Shown here: positions 1 to 11,026 of the stretch, piece after piece
How the letters are laid out: each line of letters begins with the position of its first letter
Position numbering within the stretch: the first letter of the stretch is position 1
Assembly: GCA_030998225.1 (NCBI GenBank)
Contig: JAPYXD010000704.1
Coordinates: 11,098,001-11,162,000 of the forward strand
Direction: 5' to 3'
From: Diplolepis rosae
Taxonomy: Eukaryota; Arthropoda; Insecta; Hymenoptera; Diplolepididae
Length of the DNA stretch: 64,000 nt
Notes under the pieces: generated by a model
The model's input: only the letters and a program-made list of their open reading frames with translations
What the model was told of the DNA's origin: nothing
The model's database searches: none
Program-made: the position numbers and the translations under genes

Positions 1-505
1 AACTGGATTATCCGGCTTGAAATTCCAGCTGAAAAGTTCAGTTGGAAATCCCAGAAAAAATTCAAACTGGGTTTTTCCAGCTGGAAAATCTAACTGAAAT
101 CCAATTGGATTATCAAGATTGAAATTCCAGCTGGATTTTCCAGTTGGAAATTTTAACTGAAATTTCAAGCGGGAGATGTGCAATTTTTCTCAGTTAGAAA
201 TTCCGACTGGTTTCTTCAGCTGAAAATCCAACTTGATTTTATAACTAGAAATTTCAACTGGACTTTCCAGCTAGAGATTCCCACTTGGTTTTCAGCTGAA
301 AATTCAACTGGAGTTTCCAGCTGGATATTTCAACTGGGTTTTTCAGCTGAAATTTTCAAGAAGGCTTTCCAGCTGGGATTTCCAACTGAACTTTAGAGCG
401 GGAATTTCAAGTCGGGTAATCCAGTTGGATATCTAGCTAGGATTTCCAGCCAGAAATTCCAGTTGAATTTTCAGTTGTGTTTTCGACTAAGATTTTCAGT
501 AGGAT
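1..505. repeat. Degenerate CAGCTG minisatellite
   Basis: Short alternating modules of the type CCAGCTGGAAATTY and AACTGGATTTTCC recur throughout, each about 14-18 bp and much diverged. The palindrome CAGCTG appears at least eight times, and AACTG/CAGTT half-modules lie between. The array runs off the left edge, so its true length is unknown. The open reading frames across it are simply translations of the repeat. No coding function is visible. Confidence 0.85.
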
Positions 506-513
506 TTAAGTTG

Positions 514-607
514 TTAAGAAAATAGTTTAAATAATTGCATCATGATGAGTTGCTTACGGACAAAGCTTTTTGTTCACAGTTTTTCATTATTTAAACTATT
601 TTCTTAA
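514..607. mobile_element. 94-bp hairpin with TTAA at both ends
   Basis: A 22-bp perfect inverted repeat (514-535 and 586-607) encloses a 50-bp loop. Both arms begin with TTAA followed by GAAAATAGTTTAAATAAT. This could be a minimal TTAA-target inverted-repeat element, in keeping with other TTAA elements in the window, or just a chance palindrome in AT-rich DNA. The perfect arm length favours the first reading. Confidence 0.45.
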
Positions 608-2014
608 GCACTCTGATGATTGAATTTAAATAGTTCTATCCTTCTTCATTTATTAATTTTTTAATTTTTCAAGAAGCTTACTATTTTTTAAAGTTTTTTA
701 CAATCAAATTTATAAATTTAAATGTAATTGGAAAATTAGAGATTAGAAAATTAAAAACTGTTGAAAACATTTCATGGAATATGTAGTTAGACACTTTGAA
801 AAATTAGAATTTTTGATCTTTAATTCGAATTTTTCGAAGTTCCTTTGGGGGATGAAGTGAAAGCTCTGTTCATTTCAGCCCTTCTGCAGATTCGCCTGAC
901 TGCGTCTGCTCTTGAGATCCGACCTTTAAAAGGGTCTCAAAGGATAAAAAAAATGCAGCTTAAGCTTTTGCGGCTTGGGTGCAAATGAGAACCCTAGGAG
1001 CGGAAGTTAGCGCATGTTTAACTTGTCAAAGAGCGGTTTTCTTCGTTGAACTCCATCTCTTGTCACTGTCTCCTAGCATTTCATCAAAAGTACTTGTTCA
1101 TACCTTCTCTTCTTCTCTTTTATTCTCATGGCTTCTCCCTTTTTTCTTTTCAGCTTTTTTTCGATGCCATATTATTTCTCTCTGAGAGAAATCTTAAAAA
1201 AGTCAGACTGCATGCAAAAAAGCTAATGGCACATTTTAATCTGGAATCAGAGCAAAGAGTGCTATTTTGAAGTGACCGATTTGCGCTCTGATTTGCAATT
1301 TCTCTAAAACAACATTTCGGAATAAGAAATTACTATTTTAAATGTCAAACTTTACCACGAAAAACGTTCAAAAATAAGAGAGTGCCATTGCGAATGGTAA
1401 ACTTCACCATGTAACTGGCTATCTGTTTATAATACATCAATATTGCATGATAAAAAATGGTACATAAATCTTTCCATTTTCAAATACTCATTTTTATTGT
1501 AGTCAAATATGGTACAAAAACGTCATAACATTTCAAATAAAGACTGTACTTTATACATAATATGAATAAATACTAAATATCAATATTATTGTAAATTTCT
1601 GTAAGAAGCTACACATTTTTTTATATTTTACGACTACTTTGTACCATGTTTGACCCCAGGGTAGAATCCAGAAAGAAATTATAATAGCATCTTGATCAGT
1701 TAGAAAATTACCATAAAAACTTACCTTTGAAACGAAATAAAAAACTTATAGAAATTCTAATAATTTTCAAAGTTATTAACATTTTCCAGAAAGTTCGAAA
1801 TTAAAATTTTTTTGTAACATTTTTCTATAAAATTAATTGCCCGGCTAGGCGCCAAAACTAAGGATGAAAAAATAGTATATTCTGACAGTTCATTACGATA
1901 TAAATAATTCTAAAAAATTAGATTTTCCACCAGAAAAAGGTGGCATGTGCTACAATACAATTTTATTAAATGGCATTTTTTGTACAATCCACGCCAAAAC
2001 CATTAAGAAACGTA
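608..2014. other. AT-rich stretch without a recognisable gene
   Basis: No supported gene. Small open frames around 979-1270 have no recognisable domain and look like chance. The part from about 1500 to 1830 (GGTAGAATC, TTTCAAAG, long A/T runs) resembles 7620-7830, so both are probably copies of an old dispersed repeat. Confidence 0.5.
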
Positions 2015-2015
2015 T

Positions 2016-2140
2016 TTGTTCTACTAGCGGGTCATAAAGTGCATTTTATTGCTTTATTCGGGTCAAAAAAATCCACTTTTTGACCCCGCCCAGTAGAAAA
2101 AAACGTGTGCAACACGGGTAAAACACCATTATATTATGCA
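2016..2140. repeat. CTACTAG hairpin repeat, copy 1
   Basis: It starts with TTCTACTAGCGGGTCATAA and continues to an inverted partner (GACCCCGCCCAGTAGAAA), making a hairpin of about 85 bp, followed by a CGTGTGCAACACGGG stem. Many copies of this family occur in the window, in both orientations. No protein is encoded. Its class is unknown; it could be a short non-autonomous element or a structured-RNA-derived repeat. Confidence 0.75.
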
Positions 2141-2501
2141 ATGTATTATACGTTATAACTTGTATAGTAACCCCGAAAAAGTTCAAAAGCTATATTTTTG
2201 ATCGGGAGTTATGAATTGAATAGTTAGCATCCGTAAGTGGCACAAATTAATAAATTCTTATATTCTTCGCATAAATTCAAGTTTATTTCTTGTAATTTGA
2301 TACTCAAACCCAAGTCTATTTTATAATATCGTAAATATAAATTACAATTTCTTAAAGTTACTAAATTTGTTTTTGATTCCAAATGAGAAAGGAAACACAC
2401 TCTCGTCGTATACTTCTGTATACTTTTCTGTAACTTTCTAATTTTCATGATTAAAATAATTTATTTTCTCCCAAATATCTCAAGAAGGAAATACAATCGT
2501 A

Positions 2502-3345
2502 AACTTGATTTAGGTAAATGCTTTTCCGTCTTAACATTTTTTTTCGTATTTCACATATTTTGTTTCATAAATGGAATTTTAAAATTTTAATCGTATTTTT
2601 TGACATTGAAACGAAAAATATACATTTTATCAGAAACTGTGTCAGACAAAATTGCTAGACCGTATTGAAGTGAACAATTTTACAAACTGTAACAAAATTT
2701 TCAGTTACATGTGACTGCATAAAATTTCAGTTACCCGAAAAGTAAAATTATTCCTGTTACAAGTTTTAGAATTTCCAGATACAAGCATTATAATATTCAA
2801 AATTTTGTAACTGAAAATTAAGAAATTGTTTCTTAAATTTACTATAAAGCAACTGAATTTTCTGAAATTCTATCTTAATTTCACGAAACTGTAACTGAAT
2901 AAAACTCACTCACATGTTTCGGGAAATTACGCTAGAAATTTCTAACAGTCCAGTTTTATGATACATATTTTGGTTAAAAAATGAAGTTTTTATTCCCAAT
3001 AGTCTTTTTTAAAATCAAAACATAAAATATAAATCCTGTTAAAAATTGACCTAATAAGACTTTGTATACCTCATTTAGGCAATTCATTTTCCAACTCCAC
3101 TTTTTTTTGTATCTCAAATATTTTGTTTGAAAAATGGAATTTTTGAATTTTGATCGTATTTTTTAAAATTGAAACGAAAAATATACATTTTGTCAGAAAC
3201 TATATCAGACCAAATTTGTAGATCTTATTAAAGTGAACAATTTTGCATTCTTCCTTTTTTTCGCATTTTAGATAATATGGTTTAAAAAATTGAATTTTCG
3301 ATTTTCAATAATATTATTTTAAATCAAAAATCAAAAATCAAAATG
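2502..3345. repeat. Direct duplication flanking a CAGTTAC-rich segment
   Basis: About 180 bp at 2502-2684 recurs at 3072-3246, sharing the run GAAACGAAAAATATACATTT and its surroundings. A third, poorer piece follows to about 3345. The DNA between is rich in TTTCAGTTAC and GTAACTGAAA in both orientations and may be an inserted short element. No gene is visible. Confidence 0.65.
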
Positions 3346-3479
3346 TTTTGACATAAAACTAATACCTTCTCATTTATGATGAGAATGTAATATCATTTTT
3401 TTAGATCTGAATCAATATTTTCAGTAAAAACTAGTAATTTATGCCATTTTCTTAGAGCCTTCTTTTGAGTATACATTCC

Positions 3480-4140
3480 GAAGCCCTTTTTATTTATTTA
3501 TTTTTACCTTCAAGTGTACCAAGTGAAATTGGTCACTACTTATAACCAAGTCGCGTACCTATTCTCGCAAAGTAATAACACCCTGAGAGTTTCGTGATAA
3601 TAAGTAGAGGAAGTGGGCAGTAACATATGCCCTAATCTTACTTAGTACCTTCGTCACATATTTAAAATCAACCTCGAACCTTGCTCGTAAAGGCGCACGA
3701 GAAGTTCGCCTGGTAGTAACTTACATTTACGAGAGTTGCGCCTTATGATTTACGAGTGACGTTTAAATATATCTAGCGTAGATTATGGGACTCCATTCTC
3801 CCGTTACGTAAAGCGTCACTGAATATGAGTGCACGTTCTCGTCCAATCCACAGTCCATGAAGGAGTTCACCTTCCTACTTGGTACCTGCTCATTCGTAGT
3901 CACCATATCTACCACTCCATTTGCAGCTCAGGCAAAACACCTACACGCAAATGTGAAATATATGAGTAAATACAGGATACGCTTTATTGCCAAGCATATC
4001 TACAGATTTATACACATACTAGTGTGAATTCACGTTTTGCACGGTTCATCATTCCTGAAACAATGGTGCACTTTTTTACACGTAGAGACGGAGAATGGCT
4101 CCCTTCCTCAATTCGTTGCTCTGCTGGATGGGGTGGATAA
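3480..4140. other. Unclassified segment of higher complexity
   Basis: This stretch is less AT-rich than its neighbours and begins with a TTTATTTATTTTTACCTTCAAG run. All six frames are broken. It could be the untranslated end of an old retroelement or unique host DNA; I do not recognise it. Confidence 0.35.
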
Positions 4141-4539
4141 AGAGACCAGGGAGAACATTAACAAAAAGGATAGAATAAAGTAAAAAGAAGATAGAAAGTG
4201 AGTTTGGGTTAGATAGATCGACAAATAGATTGATGTCGGGAGAAAAATACGAGAAGGAAGTTCGAAACCACTAGAAAAAACAGTTTAAAAAGTTATCAGG
4301 CAATCTATTATTTTTAAATACATCATGACATTCTTCTTTAGAACAAAAAAAGAGTACTCTTGATTATTGCAGATTTAGGATAAATAAGGAGTGGAACTTA
4401 TTGTCAAACAAATGAGGTGTCATTATTTTTTATGTATTGATAAAAAAAATTTTTACAAGGACATTTGTCACTTGTTTTCTCAGCAGGTATTATGCAGACG
4501 AACGGAAAATTATCTTGAGGTAGTTGCGCCTTGCGGAAA

Positions 4540-5235
4540 TATTATATTTTGCAACTAGGGAGTAAAAAATTTATTTTGTGAGTGTGGAGTTTAATGTCCG
4601 AGCAAAGCGAGAGTAACAATTGCACGAGTAAAATTAAAGTTTTTCCCGTTTCGTACACGATTTTTTTCTACTCGGGGGTCAAAAAATGGACTTTTGCATC
4701 GCAGGGGGAAATAAAATGCACTTTACGACCCGCTAACAGAAAATAGTATGTTGTGAAACTAGGGGAAAAAAATCTATTTTGCGAGTGTGAAGTTTGATGC
4801 CCGAGGAAAGCGAGGGTAACAACGACACGCGTAAAATAAATGTTTTTCCCGTGTCGCACACGATTTTTTTTTCTATTAGGGGGTCAGAAAATGATTTTGT
4901 TTGCACCGCAGGGGCAATAAAATGCACTTTACGACACGATAATAGAAAATACTATATTGTGCAACCAGGGAGTAAAAAATTTATTTTTTATGTGTGGAGT
5001 TTAATGCCCGAGTAATAAGCGAGAGTAACAACTACACGAGTAAAATTAAAGTTTTTCCCGCGTCGTACATGATTTTTTTCTACTGGGGGGTCAAAAAATG
5101 GATTTTTGCACCGCAGGGGTAAATAAAATGCACTTTACGACCCGCTAATAGGAAATAATATGTTGTGAAACTAGGGAAAAAAAATCTATTTTGCGAGTGT
5201 GAAGTTTGATGCCCGACCACATCGAAGTTAACAAT
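4540..5235 (+). repeat. Tandem array of four CTACTAG repeat units
   Basis: The landmark (G)CAACTAGGG or its variant recurs at about 4551, 4755, 4961 and 5167, giving units of 204-206 bp. Units 1 and 3 share variants (GTGGAGTTTAATG, AAATTAAAGTTTTTCCCG), and units 2 and 4 share others (GTGAAGTTTGATGCCCGA). The array is therefore a duplicated two-unit block of about 410 bp. Each unit holds GTGTGAAG, CCGAGCAAAGCGAGG, GCACGAGT and the GGGGTCA...GACCCGCTA hairpin. Overlapping open frames at 4668-5015 are translations of the repeat. Confidence 0.85.
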
Positions 5236-5604
5236 CACAGTTTTTTTTTATTCAAACAAATTTATTCTTTGGCTGCATATCAAAGATATATTTATTTTAT
5301 TTATACAAGCTATTCTCTCGATGCAAAGAGAGAAAAAAATTTTTTATCCAAACTTTTTTTTTGACATAATAAAGACCTTTCTTCTTTATAATTTACCCTT
5401 ATCGATCGCAAACCAACCTCTTTTATAATATTAACCATAGAGGGTGACACAACCAATACTTCAATGAGCCAAAAATTTAGTTAAATCGAACAAAACGTTA
5501 ATAAACCGTATATTGAGTAATTAACTTTTTAATTAGATTGATCCAACCTAATTTCTTCTAAGTGTTCTATTAAAAATGTCCTTCTTATATAGTTTATTAT
5601 CCAA
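5236..5604. other. AT-rich spacer without a gene
   Basis: No open frame with recognisable features and no clear repeat beyond AT-rich low complexity. Confidence 0.4.
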
Positions 5605-6932
5605 CTAGGGACATTTTTTTTTCTACTAGCGGGTTATAAAGGGAATTTTATTGCCCCGTGTGGGGCAAGGAAACCCGGTTTTCCTCTACACGGAGAAAAA
5701 TAGATAGTAAGCCGCAATATCTTGATATTAGCAGATAATGTATTTGCGATTTAACTATGGGACAGCCATCTAGATATTGAAACAAAGTATCTGTAGATAT
5801 TAAAAAAAAATATGTTATTTCGCAATATCTAAGATATTAAATTAAAGAACCCAATATGTTAATTTTAAATATCTCAGATGTTAAACTGAAATACATTAGA
5901 TATCAGGTCATACTATTTGAGATATTAAACTGTAATATCTTAGATAATTGAAGTCAATATTTATGTCATTGAATGCAATTGTCTAATAATTATGTAAAAA
6001 TACTGATTGAATATTGAAAGAAAAAATGAAATTAAGAAAATATAACATGATGTAAATAATGATTGATCAAGGAATTCAAAATTTTCTTATAATCTCCTTT
6101 TTTCTCGAATTCCTCGATCTAGGAGTTTTCGCAAGACCATATTTTGTTGATTATTATTCTCAAAGTCAAGGCAACCTGTTAATAAATGGAGATTATAAAA
6201 ACGTTCAACATAATTGTAAAGATTTGGAAACTATTACGAATTCCAGTAAATAAATTCCGATTCGATGTTGAATTTAAAAACGGCTACATAAAGAACGAGT
6301 TATTAAGAGATTAGAAAATTCATTTCAAATATTGAAGGTATAAAAATGATATACTTATATAGATAGATACTTACTGAATTTCAGTACTGGTAATATAAAA
6401 ATTTTTCAAAAATCACACTTCAAAACTTCATATTGACACAACATTATTATTTCAGTGTCGAAACCAAAAACCATGCGACCGGCAAAACTATGGGCGAGCG
6501 CGATAGACAAATTACATGGAATTCAAAGACTCTGATCACGTGACTTTTCCTCGGGCACGTGCACGCTACTGTTTATAAAAATCTTAGATATTAAAGTTTA
6601 ATATCTAATATTGTAAATTTTGAATATAAACTGTTATTGGTGATTAATATCTTGTATATTTAAAAGAATATATTAGATATTATGTAGTATAATATAGATG
6701 ATATAAGGTAATATCCAACATTCTATAGTATCTCATTTTTAGTATCTATTTTTCTCAGTGTAGTAGGAAAAAAATCGTGTGCGACACGGAAAAAACATTT
6801 ATTTTACTCGTGTGGTATATACAATATAGTATATCGTGCAACTAGGGGAAAAAATAGAAAATGGATTTGTTTCCCCCGCACGGGACAATAAAATCTGTTT
6901 TATGACCCGCTAGTAGAAAAATAATTTATAAT
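5605..6932. repeat. CTACTAG repeat copy split by an insertion
   Basis: The left part (5605-5688) opens with TTTTTCTACTAGCGGGTTAT and reaches the GCCCCGTGTGGGGC stem. After the inserted element the repeat resumes at 6761 with TAGTAGGAAAAAAATCGTGT and continues through CAACTAGGGG and a second hairpin ending GACCCGCTAGTAGAAA. Removing the insertion and one TA restores the usual order. Confidence 0.8.
5689..6760. mobile_element. 1.07-kb non-autonomous element, TA target
   Basis: The ends are CACGGAGAAAAATAGATA and, inverted, TATCTATTTTTCTCAGTG, with TA on each side (5687-5688 and 6761-6762). It sits exactly within a CTACTAG repeat, which proves insertion. The inside is a degenerate array of AGATATTAAA-like motifs and has no transposase. 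A 64-codon frame at 6059-6253 has no recognisable domain. The TIR matches several other elements here that begin CAC(G/T)GAGAAAAA. Confidence 0.85.
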
Positions 6933-8080
6933 TTTCTTTGCAGAGTTTGTAATTTTTCTTTTTCACAGAAATGTACAGAATTCTAGAAAGATTTACAAAT
7001 TTAGAAGTATTGTAGTTCCTGAAATTGGTCAGAGTCTTTTTCATTTTTCGGCTCATTCTACTGCAAACAGACGCTATTCATATACGAATACTTAGACCCG
7101 AATGATATACAATCCTCAACCTTTGCCTCCGGGCATTAAGCCCTCCTCATTTCTACGCTCGCTTCCATTTCGTATATTTAAACAGCAACGGGAAATACTA
7201 TTTGTCAACACTTGTGCATTTATACGAAGTCCGTGGACATCGACGGTAAATCATACTACAAACCGGGAAAATACTGACCTTCTGAGCTAGCCAGGTCGTG
7301 TATTTCTGCATCCGGATGAAACAAAAATTCGTAGGGCAGAATTCTCTTAAATATTATAATATATATTTTTTCTATCATATCATATTATATATGGTTTATC
7401 CCACCCAAGATTTAAATATATTAAAATTTCTTTTTGCTTTCTTTTATTACGTTTATTTTCACTGTAGTATGATGTTAAAACTTTTTGAGTAGTGAATTTT
7501 TAAATCTTTGAGGTTTGGAGAAAGTAGTTTTTTACAATCGTGTATACTGAAAAAAGTATTTTCAAACAAATTCTGTAGATCATAAAATTTATTAAATTAA
7601 TTTGTGGAGTACAATTTTATATTTGAAACTTTACGATTATTTTCTACTAAGTGTACTCCTACGGTAGAATCTAAGAAATTTTTTTCGAAATGTCTTAATA
7701 CGTTAGCAAAATGTTATCTTAATCAATCTTTTAAATAATACCAAAAACTTTCATACATTTTAAATATTTTCAAAGTCGTTAGAAGTTTTTGAAAAATTGA
7801 AATCACTCGTTTTCACTGAATACTTTCTCGTATATTTAACCTTTTGCCTCCAACTCGAGCTTATTAGACGTAGAATATTGTATTGACTTCCGTGACATTA
7901 CGAAAAAAATGCCCCCCTGAATAATCACGGAAAAAAAGGAAATCGTGCAAAGTTCCATTTTAAATAGCCAACTGGATCTCTGGAAAACAAAATAGTAAAT
8001 AGTAGAATGAGAATCGTAATACTTGCAACAATAAAATATAACATAAATTTTAAAGACTGTGAAATCTTTCTGTTGGAAAA
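6933..8080. other. AT-rich stretch without a supported gene
   Basis: Small frames at 7102-7290 and 7298-7492 have no domain, signal or codon pattern that would support them. The region from about 7540 to 7830 resembles 1500-1830 and is probably the same old dispersed repeat. Confidence 0.45.
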
Positions 8081-8091
8081 GAGACGCTTTC

Positions 8092-8163
8092 GACTGTGCC
8101 AGGATTCGAACCCGGATCTTTCGATTGCCGGTCGGCAGCTCTAACCAACTCAGCTCAAAAGTC
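8092..8163 (-). pseudogene. tRNA-derived segment (tRNA pseudogene or SINE head)
   Basis: On the minus strand, TGAGCTGAGTTGGTTAGAGC resembles an internal A box and D arm, and GGTTCGAATCC is a B box. The T arm pairs fully (CCGGG with CCTGG, one G-T), and the outer acceptor-like bases GACT/AGTC pair. The D stem and anticodon stem do not pair cleanly and position 33 is not T, so this is not a working tRNA. A flanking inverted repeat (GAGACGCTTTCGACT against GAGACACTTTACTCGACT) extends the acceptor. It lies next to a TACATGGAGAAAAATAG end. Confidence 0.65.
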
Positions 8164-8177
8164 GAGTAAAGTGTCTC

Positions 8178-8262
8178 AAACTATTTTTCTCCATGTACAT
8201 ATTGTAATTGCAATTACCGAGAAGTCACGTGATACAATCGATCCATGGGCTTAAAATCTGTT
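8178..8262 (-). repeat. Remnants of two dispersed elements
   Basis: The segment 8178-8215 is the reverse complement of a block also present at about 30605-30640 (AATATGTACATGGAGAAAAA). The segment 8222-8262 (TCACGTGATACAATCGATCC then ATGGGCTT) matches, in reverse, the end of the foldback family described at 55407-57815. Confidence 0.55.
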
Positions 8263-8364
8263 AAAGAAATAGGCGGTCTTGAGATTTTTTACGGTACTGA
8301 ATATAGAGCACAAAGTTTTTCTATTTTTTTGGTAACAGTAATTTCAGTCCATTTATGCTAATAA

Positions 8365-8605
8365 ATAGTATATAGTGCAACTAGGGAATAAAATAGTATA
8401 TTCCGTATCAAGTGCGGAAAATACGTTCCGCACGTGATACGAACGATATTTTTTGTTCGCTGTATATCGAAAGTTAGCCGAGTCGGTGTTTTTCCCGTGT
8501 CGCACATGACTTTTTTTCTACTAGAGGGTCAGAAAATGGATTTGCTTGCCCCGCATGGGGTAATAAAACCCACTTTATAACCCGCTAATAGAAAAAAAAT
8601 GTTAT
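8365..8605 (+). repeat. CTACTAG repeat copy with palindrome fragment
   Basis: It opens with GTGCAACTAGGGAATAAAAT and resumes at about 8490 with TTTTTCCCGTGTCGCACATG and the hairpin ending ACCCGCTAATAGAAA. Between them (8400-8490) lies a piece containing GAACGATATTTTTTGTTCGC and GAAAGTTAGCC, also found at 55905-55950, plus a GTGCGGAAAATACGTTCCGCAC palindrome. That piece is probably a small insertion. Confidence 0.7.
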
Positions 8606-9065
8606 TTACGCATTCTGCATTTATTTACAAGTATCCAGTGTTCAAAACTATCCACTGTGGAGAAAGATCCTCCAGAAATATATAGAGGAACACGTACAAT
8701 CTTTGGGTGGGGAGAATAGGCAACTATTGTCCAGTCACGGAGCTCCCATAACTAGCGGTAATAGTCGGAACCATTTCGACTGTAACGTCATATCGCGGTA
8801 TAAAGCCACCACCTCAAACCACCTCGACACTCCCAGCTCAGCGCCGCGTGTTGCGGAAATTAAAAAGCACTGAAACTCAAAAGCTAGAGGATGTATAGGT
8901 GTAAGCCAGCCAAGATGAATTTAGCGGAAATGTTCCACCAACCATCCTGTTTCCTAAACTTCCAACTCAACTATTGCCAGATTCTGATCAGATTAATAGT
9001 ATCCTTTTGACAATAATTACTGCTATTCGATTTCAGTGTGTCTATTGATTGGGAAAATTAAAAAA
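8606..9065. other. Unclassified segment without a gene
   Basis: The part from about 8640 to 8960 is less AT-rich than average, but all frames are interrupted and I see no domain or RNA gene. Confidence 0.35.
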
Positions 9066-9069
9066 TTAA

Positions 9070-9810
9070 AGGGGTATTCTAGTGTGATGCCCCAAAACAT
9101 CGCTGATTTACATTAATTTTTTATCAGTAAATAAGATTTATTTTTTTCTTCATTATTACATAACACTCATGTACTATACAAAAAATATTTCATTCTTTTT
9201 TTACAATTGAAAAAAAGTGTTTTTCACGGGCCCAAGATGATGCCTCGAAAAATGTTTGTCTGATGGTGGAAGGTCCCACTCCTCCAGAAATTATCTGAAA
9301 CAAAAAAATGGTACAGTTTATTCATTAGTATGAAAAACTGTAGAGCGGTATTGATAATTTTTTTTTAATAAAAATTAGCAAAATGGCGGTAATTTCAAAA
9401 TTTAATGTCGGATTCGGACTCCTTCTCCAAAAGTCTTTTTGTTTAAAAAAAAACATGTAATTTTCAAGATAAAAACTTTTCATACCGCTCTGAAGAATTA
9501 AGTGAAGAATAATACAGCCAAAATTGAGGCCAATAGCTTGAAAATTCCTCTTCTGAGAGTTTTCACAGTTTTTATGAAATAAATTTGCAGAAGAACGCTT
9601 TTAAAGTTTCGGATACGATATTTTGATAAGTAATGTGTAGTTGCGATCAATCGAAGATGTCAAGTCCATACAATCCCTTTTTTTAAAGAAAAGCTGTAAT
9701 AACCGAAATAATTTGAATGTCGCGACCAAAATTTAACATCATATTTTCAAAAGCCCATACTTATAAAAAATAAAAAATTGACTATCAACAATTTGACTCT
9801 AGAATAGTCC
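9070..9810 (-). mobile_element. TTAA-target element, relic (740 bp)
   Basis: The left end AGGGGTATTCTAGTGTGA follows TTAA (9066-9069). The right end is TGACTCTAGAATAGTCC, followed by TTCA (a one-base change from TTAA). On the minus strand a frame ends GLYGLDIFD-stop at about 9651-9680, matching the pattern LYG..I.D-stop in two other TTAA elements here. A diverged form of the shared motif, GAACGCTTTTAAAG, lies at about 9594. It is non-autonomous; the transposase body is missing. It is related either to piggyBac or to Kolobok. Confidence 0.7.
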
Positions 9811-9814
9811 TTCA

Positions 9815-10301
9815 ATTATTACTTTTTTGAGTTTTTATTTTAAGGTACTGAGATATTACAGGTAGATTTAGTTTGAATTTTTTTAGCATAATTCTACCTG
9901 AGTAGAAACTCTTCGACTTGGCACTAGCCAGCAATAAATACCGAACTAGACCTCGGCCCAGCCAGGTACATTATAAATTTGAAATATAGCGTTACAATAA
10001 CCCGCCTATCAGGTCAGATTCAAGCCTGGCTTGGTTTTTCATACTAATTTAGCCCTAGTCAAGCCAGGGTCACAAAATGAAGTGACAGTTAAAAAACTAT
10101 GTACGACTTTTATCCACCTCGCGTATTACATAAATTTTAGTTTCAAGAAATCTTTTTTTTTTTATTTATTTTTAATTATACGAATATTTTAATTCTTATG
10201 AATTCTAATATAACAGATTTACAAATGTATTCTCTGAGGACATATCATTGATGTGACTTGATCCAATACTTTCCGTGCTTTCCATTCTTAAATTAATGAC
10301 T
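9815..10301. other. Spacer without a recognisable gene
   Basis: AT-rich, apart from a slightly GC-richer patch around 9910-10080 (CCAGCCAGGT). No coding or repeat signal that I can name. Confidence 0.4.
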
Positions 10302-10305
10302 TTAA

Positions 10306-11022
10306 GGGTCACAACTAGTTTGACCGCCTGAAAAAAGGTGATTTTTGTGAATTTAAAAAAAAACAGTATTGCATCGAATGTTTTAAAATTTTGCAGATAT
10401 ATTTGTTCATAAATAATGAATACACAGTAATGTTTACAAATGAAAGTATTCGATTTTCAGCAAGTCATCCACCACCTGTCTTTAAAAAAAAAAAAGTTCC
10501 GCCACTGCTGCAGTGATTGTTGCCTTCACAGTGCCTGAAATAAAAAAAAAAAAAAATTTAATCAAACTGGAATATATTTCTTAAACAATGACCCTCGGTT
10601 GTAAACAAAAATTACAATGCAACAAAATGGCGGAGTTTTGAAAAAAAAATTTTAATTTTGCCAACAAATCTGATGGTTTTTGGATTAGGCAAAATTATAT
10701 TTTTCATCCAATCATAAAACTGGTGGGTCATTGTATGGAAAAACAAATACACAATATTCTTAAAAAAAAGCAAGTCGATCGGATGATTTGTTATCGAGTT
10801 ACAGCTGCAGCAAATTTTAAAAATGTAGTTTTGAGAAAAACGCGTTTAAAGATAAAAGTACTGATTTCATTGTTATAAATTTTTAAGTATCATACCTAGA
10901 GCTAATCTGCTATTCCAGGCCCATACAATTCACCTTCCTCTTCTTCGAAAAGCGCCTTCTGGGCTGTTGAAAAATGTAAAAAAAAAATCGAAATTTTCAA
11001 AATTTCAAACTGGTTGTGCCCC
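10306..11022 (-). mobile_element. TTAA-target element with transposase C-terminus remnant
   Basis: TTAA at 10302-10305 and 11023-11026 flanks the TIRs GGGTCACAACTAGTTTGA and, inverted, TCAAACTGGTTGTGCCCC. Just inside, on the minus strand (stop near 10903), a frame ends QKALFEEEEGELYGPGIAD-stop. The same ending, EEEG.LYG.GIAD, occurs in the TTAA element at 34233. The motif GAGAAAAACGCGTTTAAAG lies at about 10833. The rest of the transposase has been lost. This is a non-autonomous derivative of a piggyBac- or Kolobok-like element. Confidence 0.8.
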
Positions 11023-11026
11023 TTAA

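Noticed and set aside
4540..5235. CRISPR-like array
   Set aside because: Units of about 205 bp repeat in full without unique spacers, and the DNA is eukaryotic.
8092..8163. Functional tRNA gene
   Set aside because: The D and anticodon stems do not pair and the anticodon loop lacks the usual T before the anticodon.
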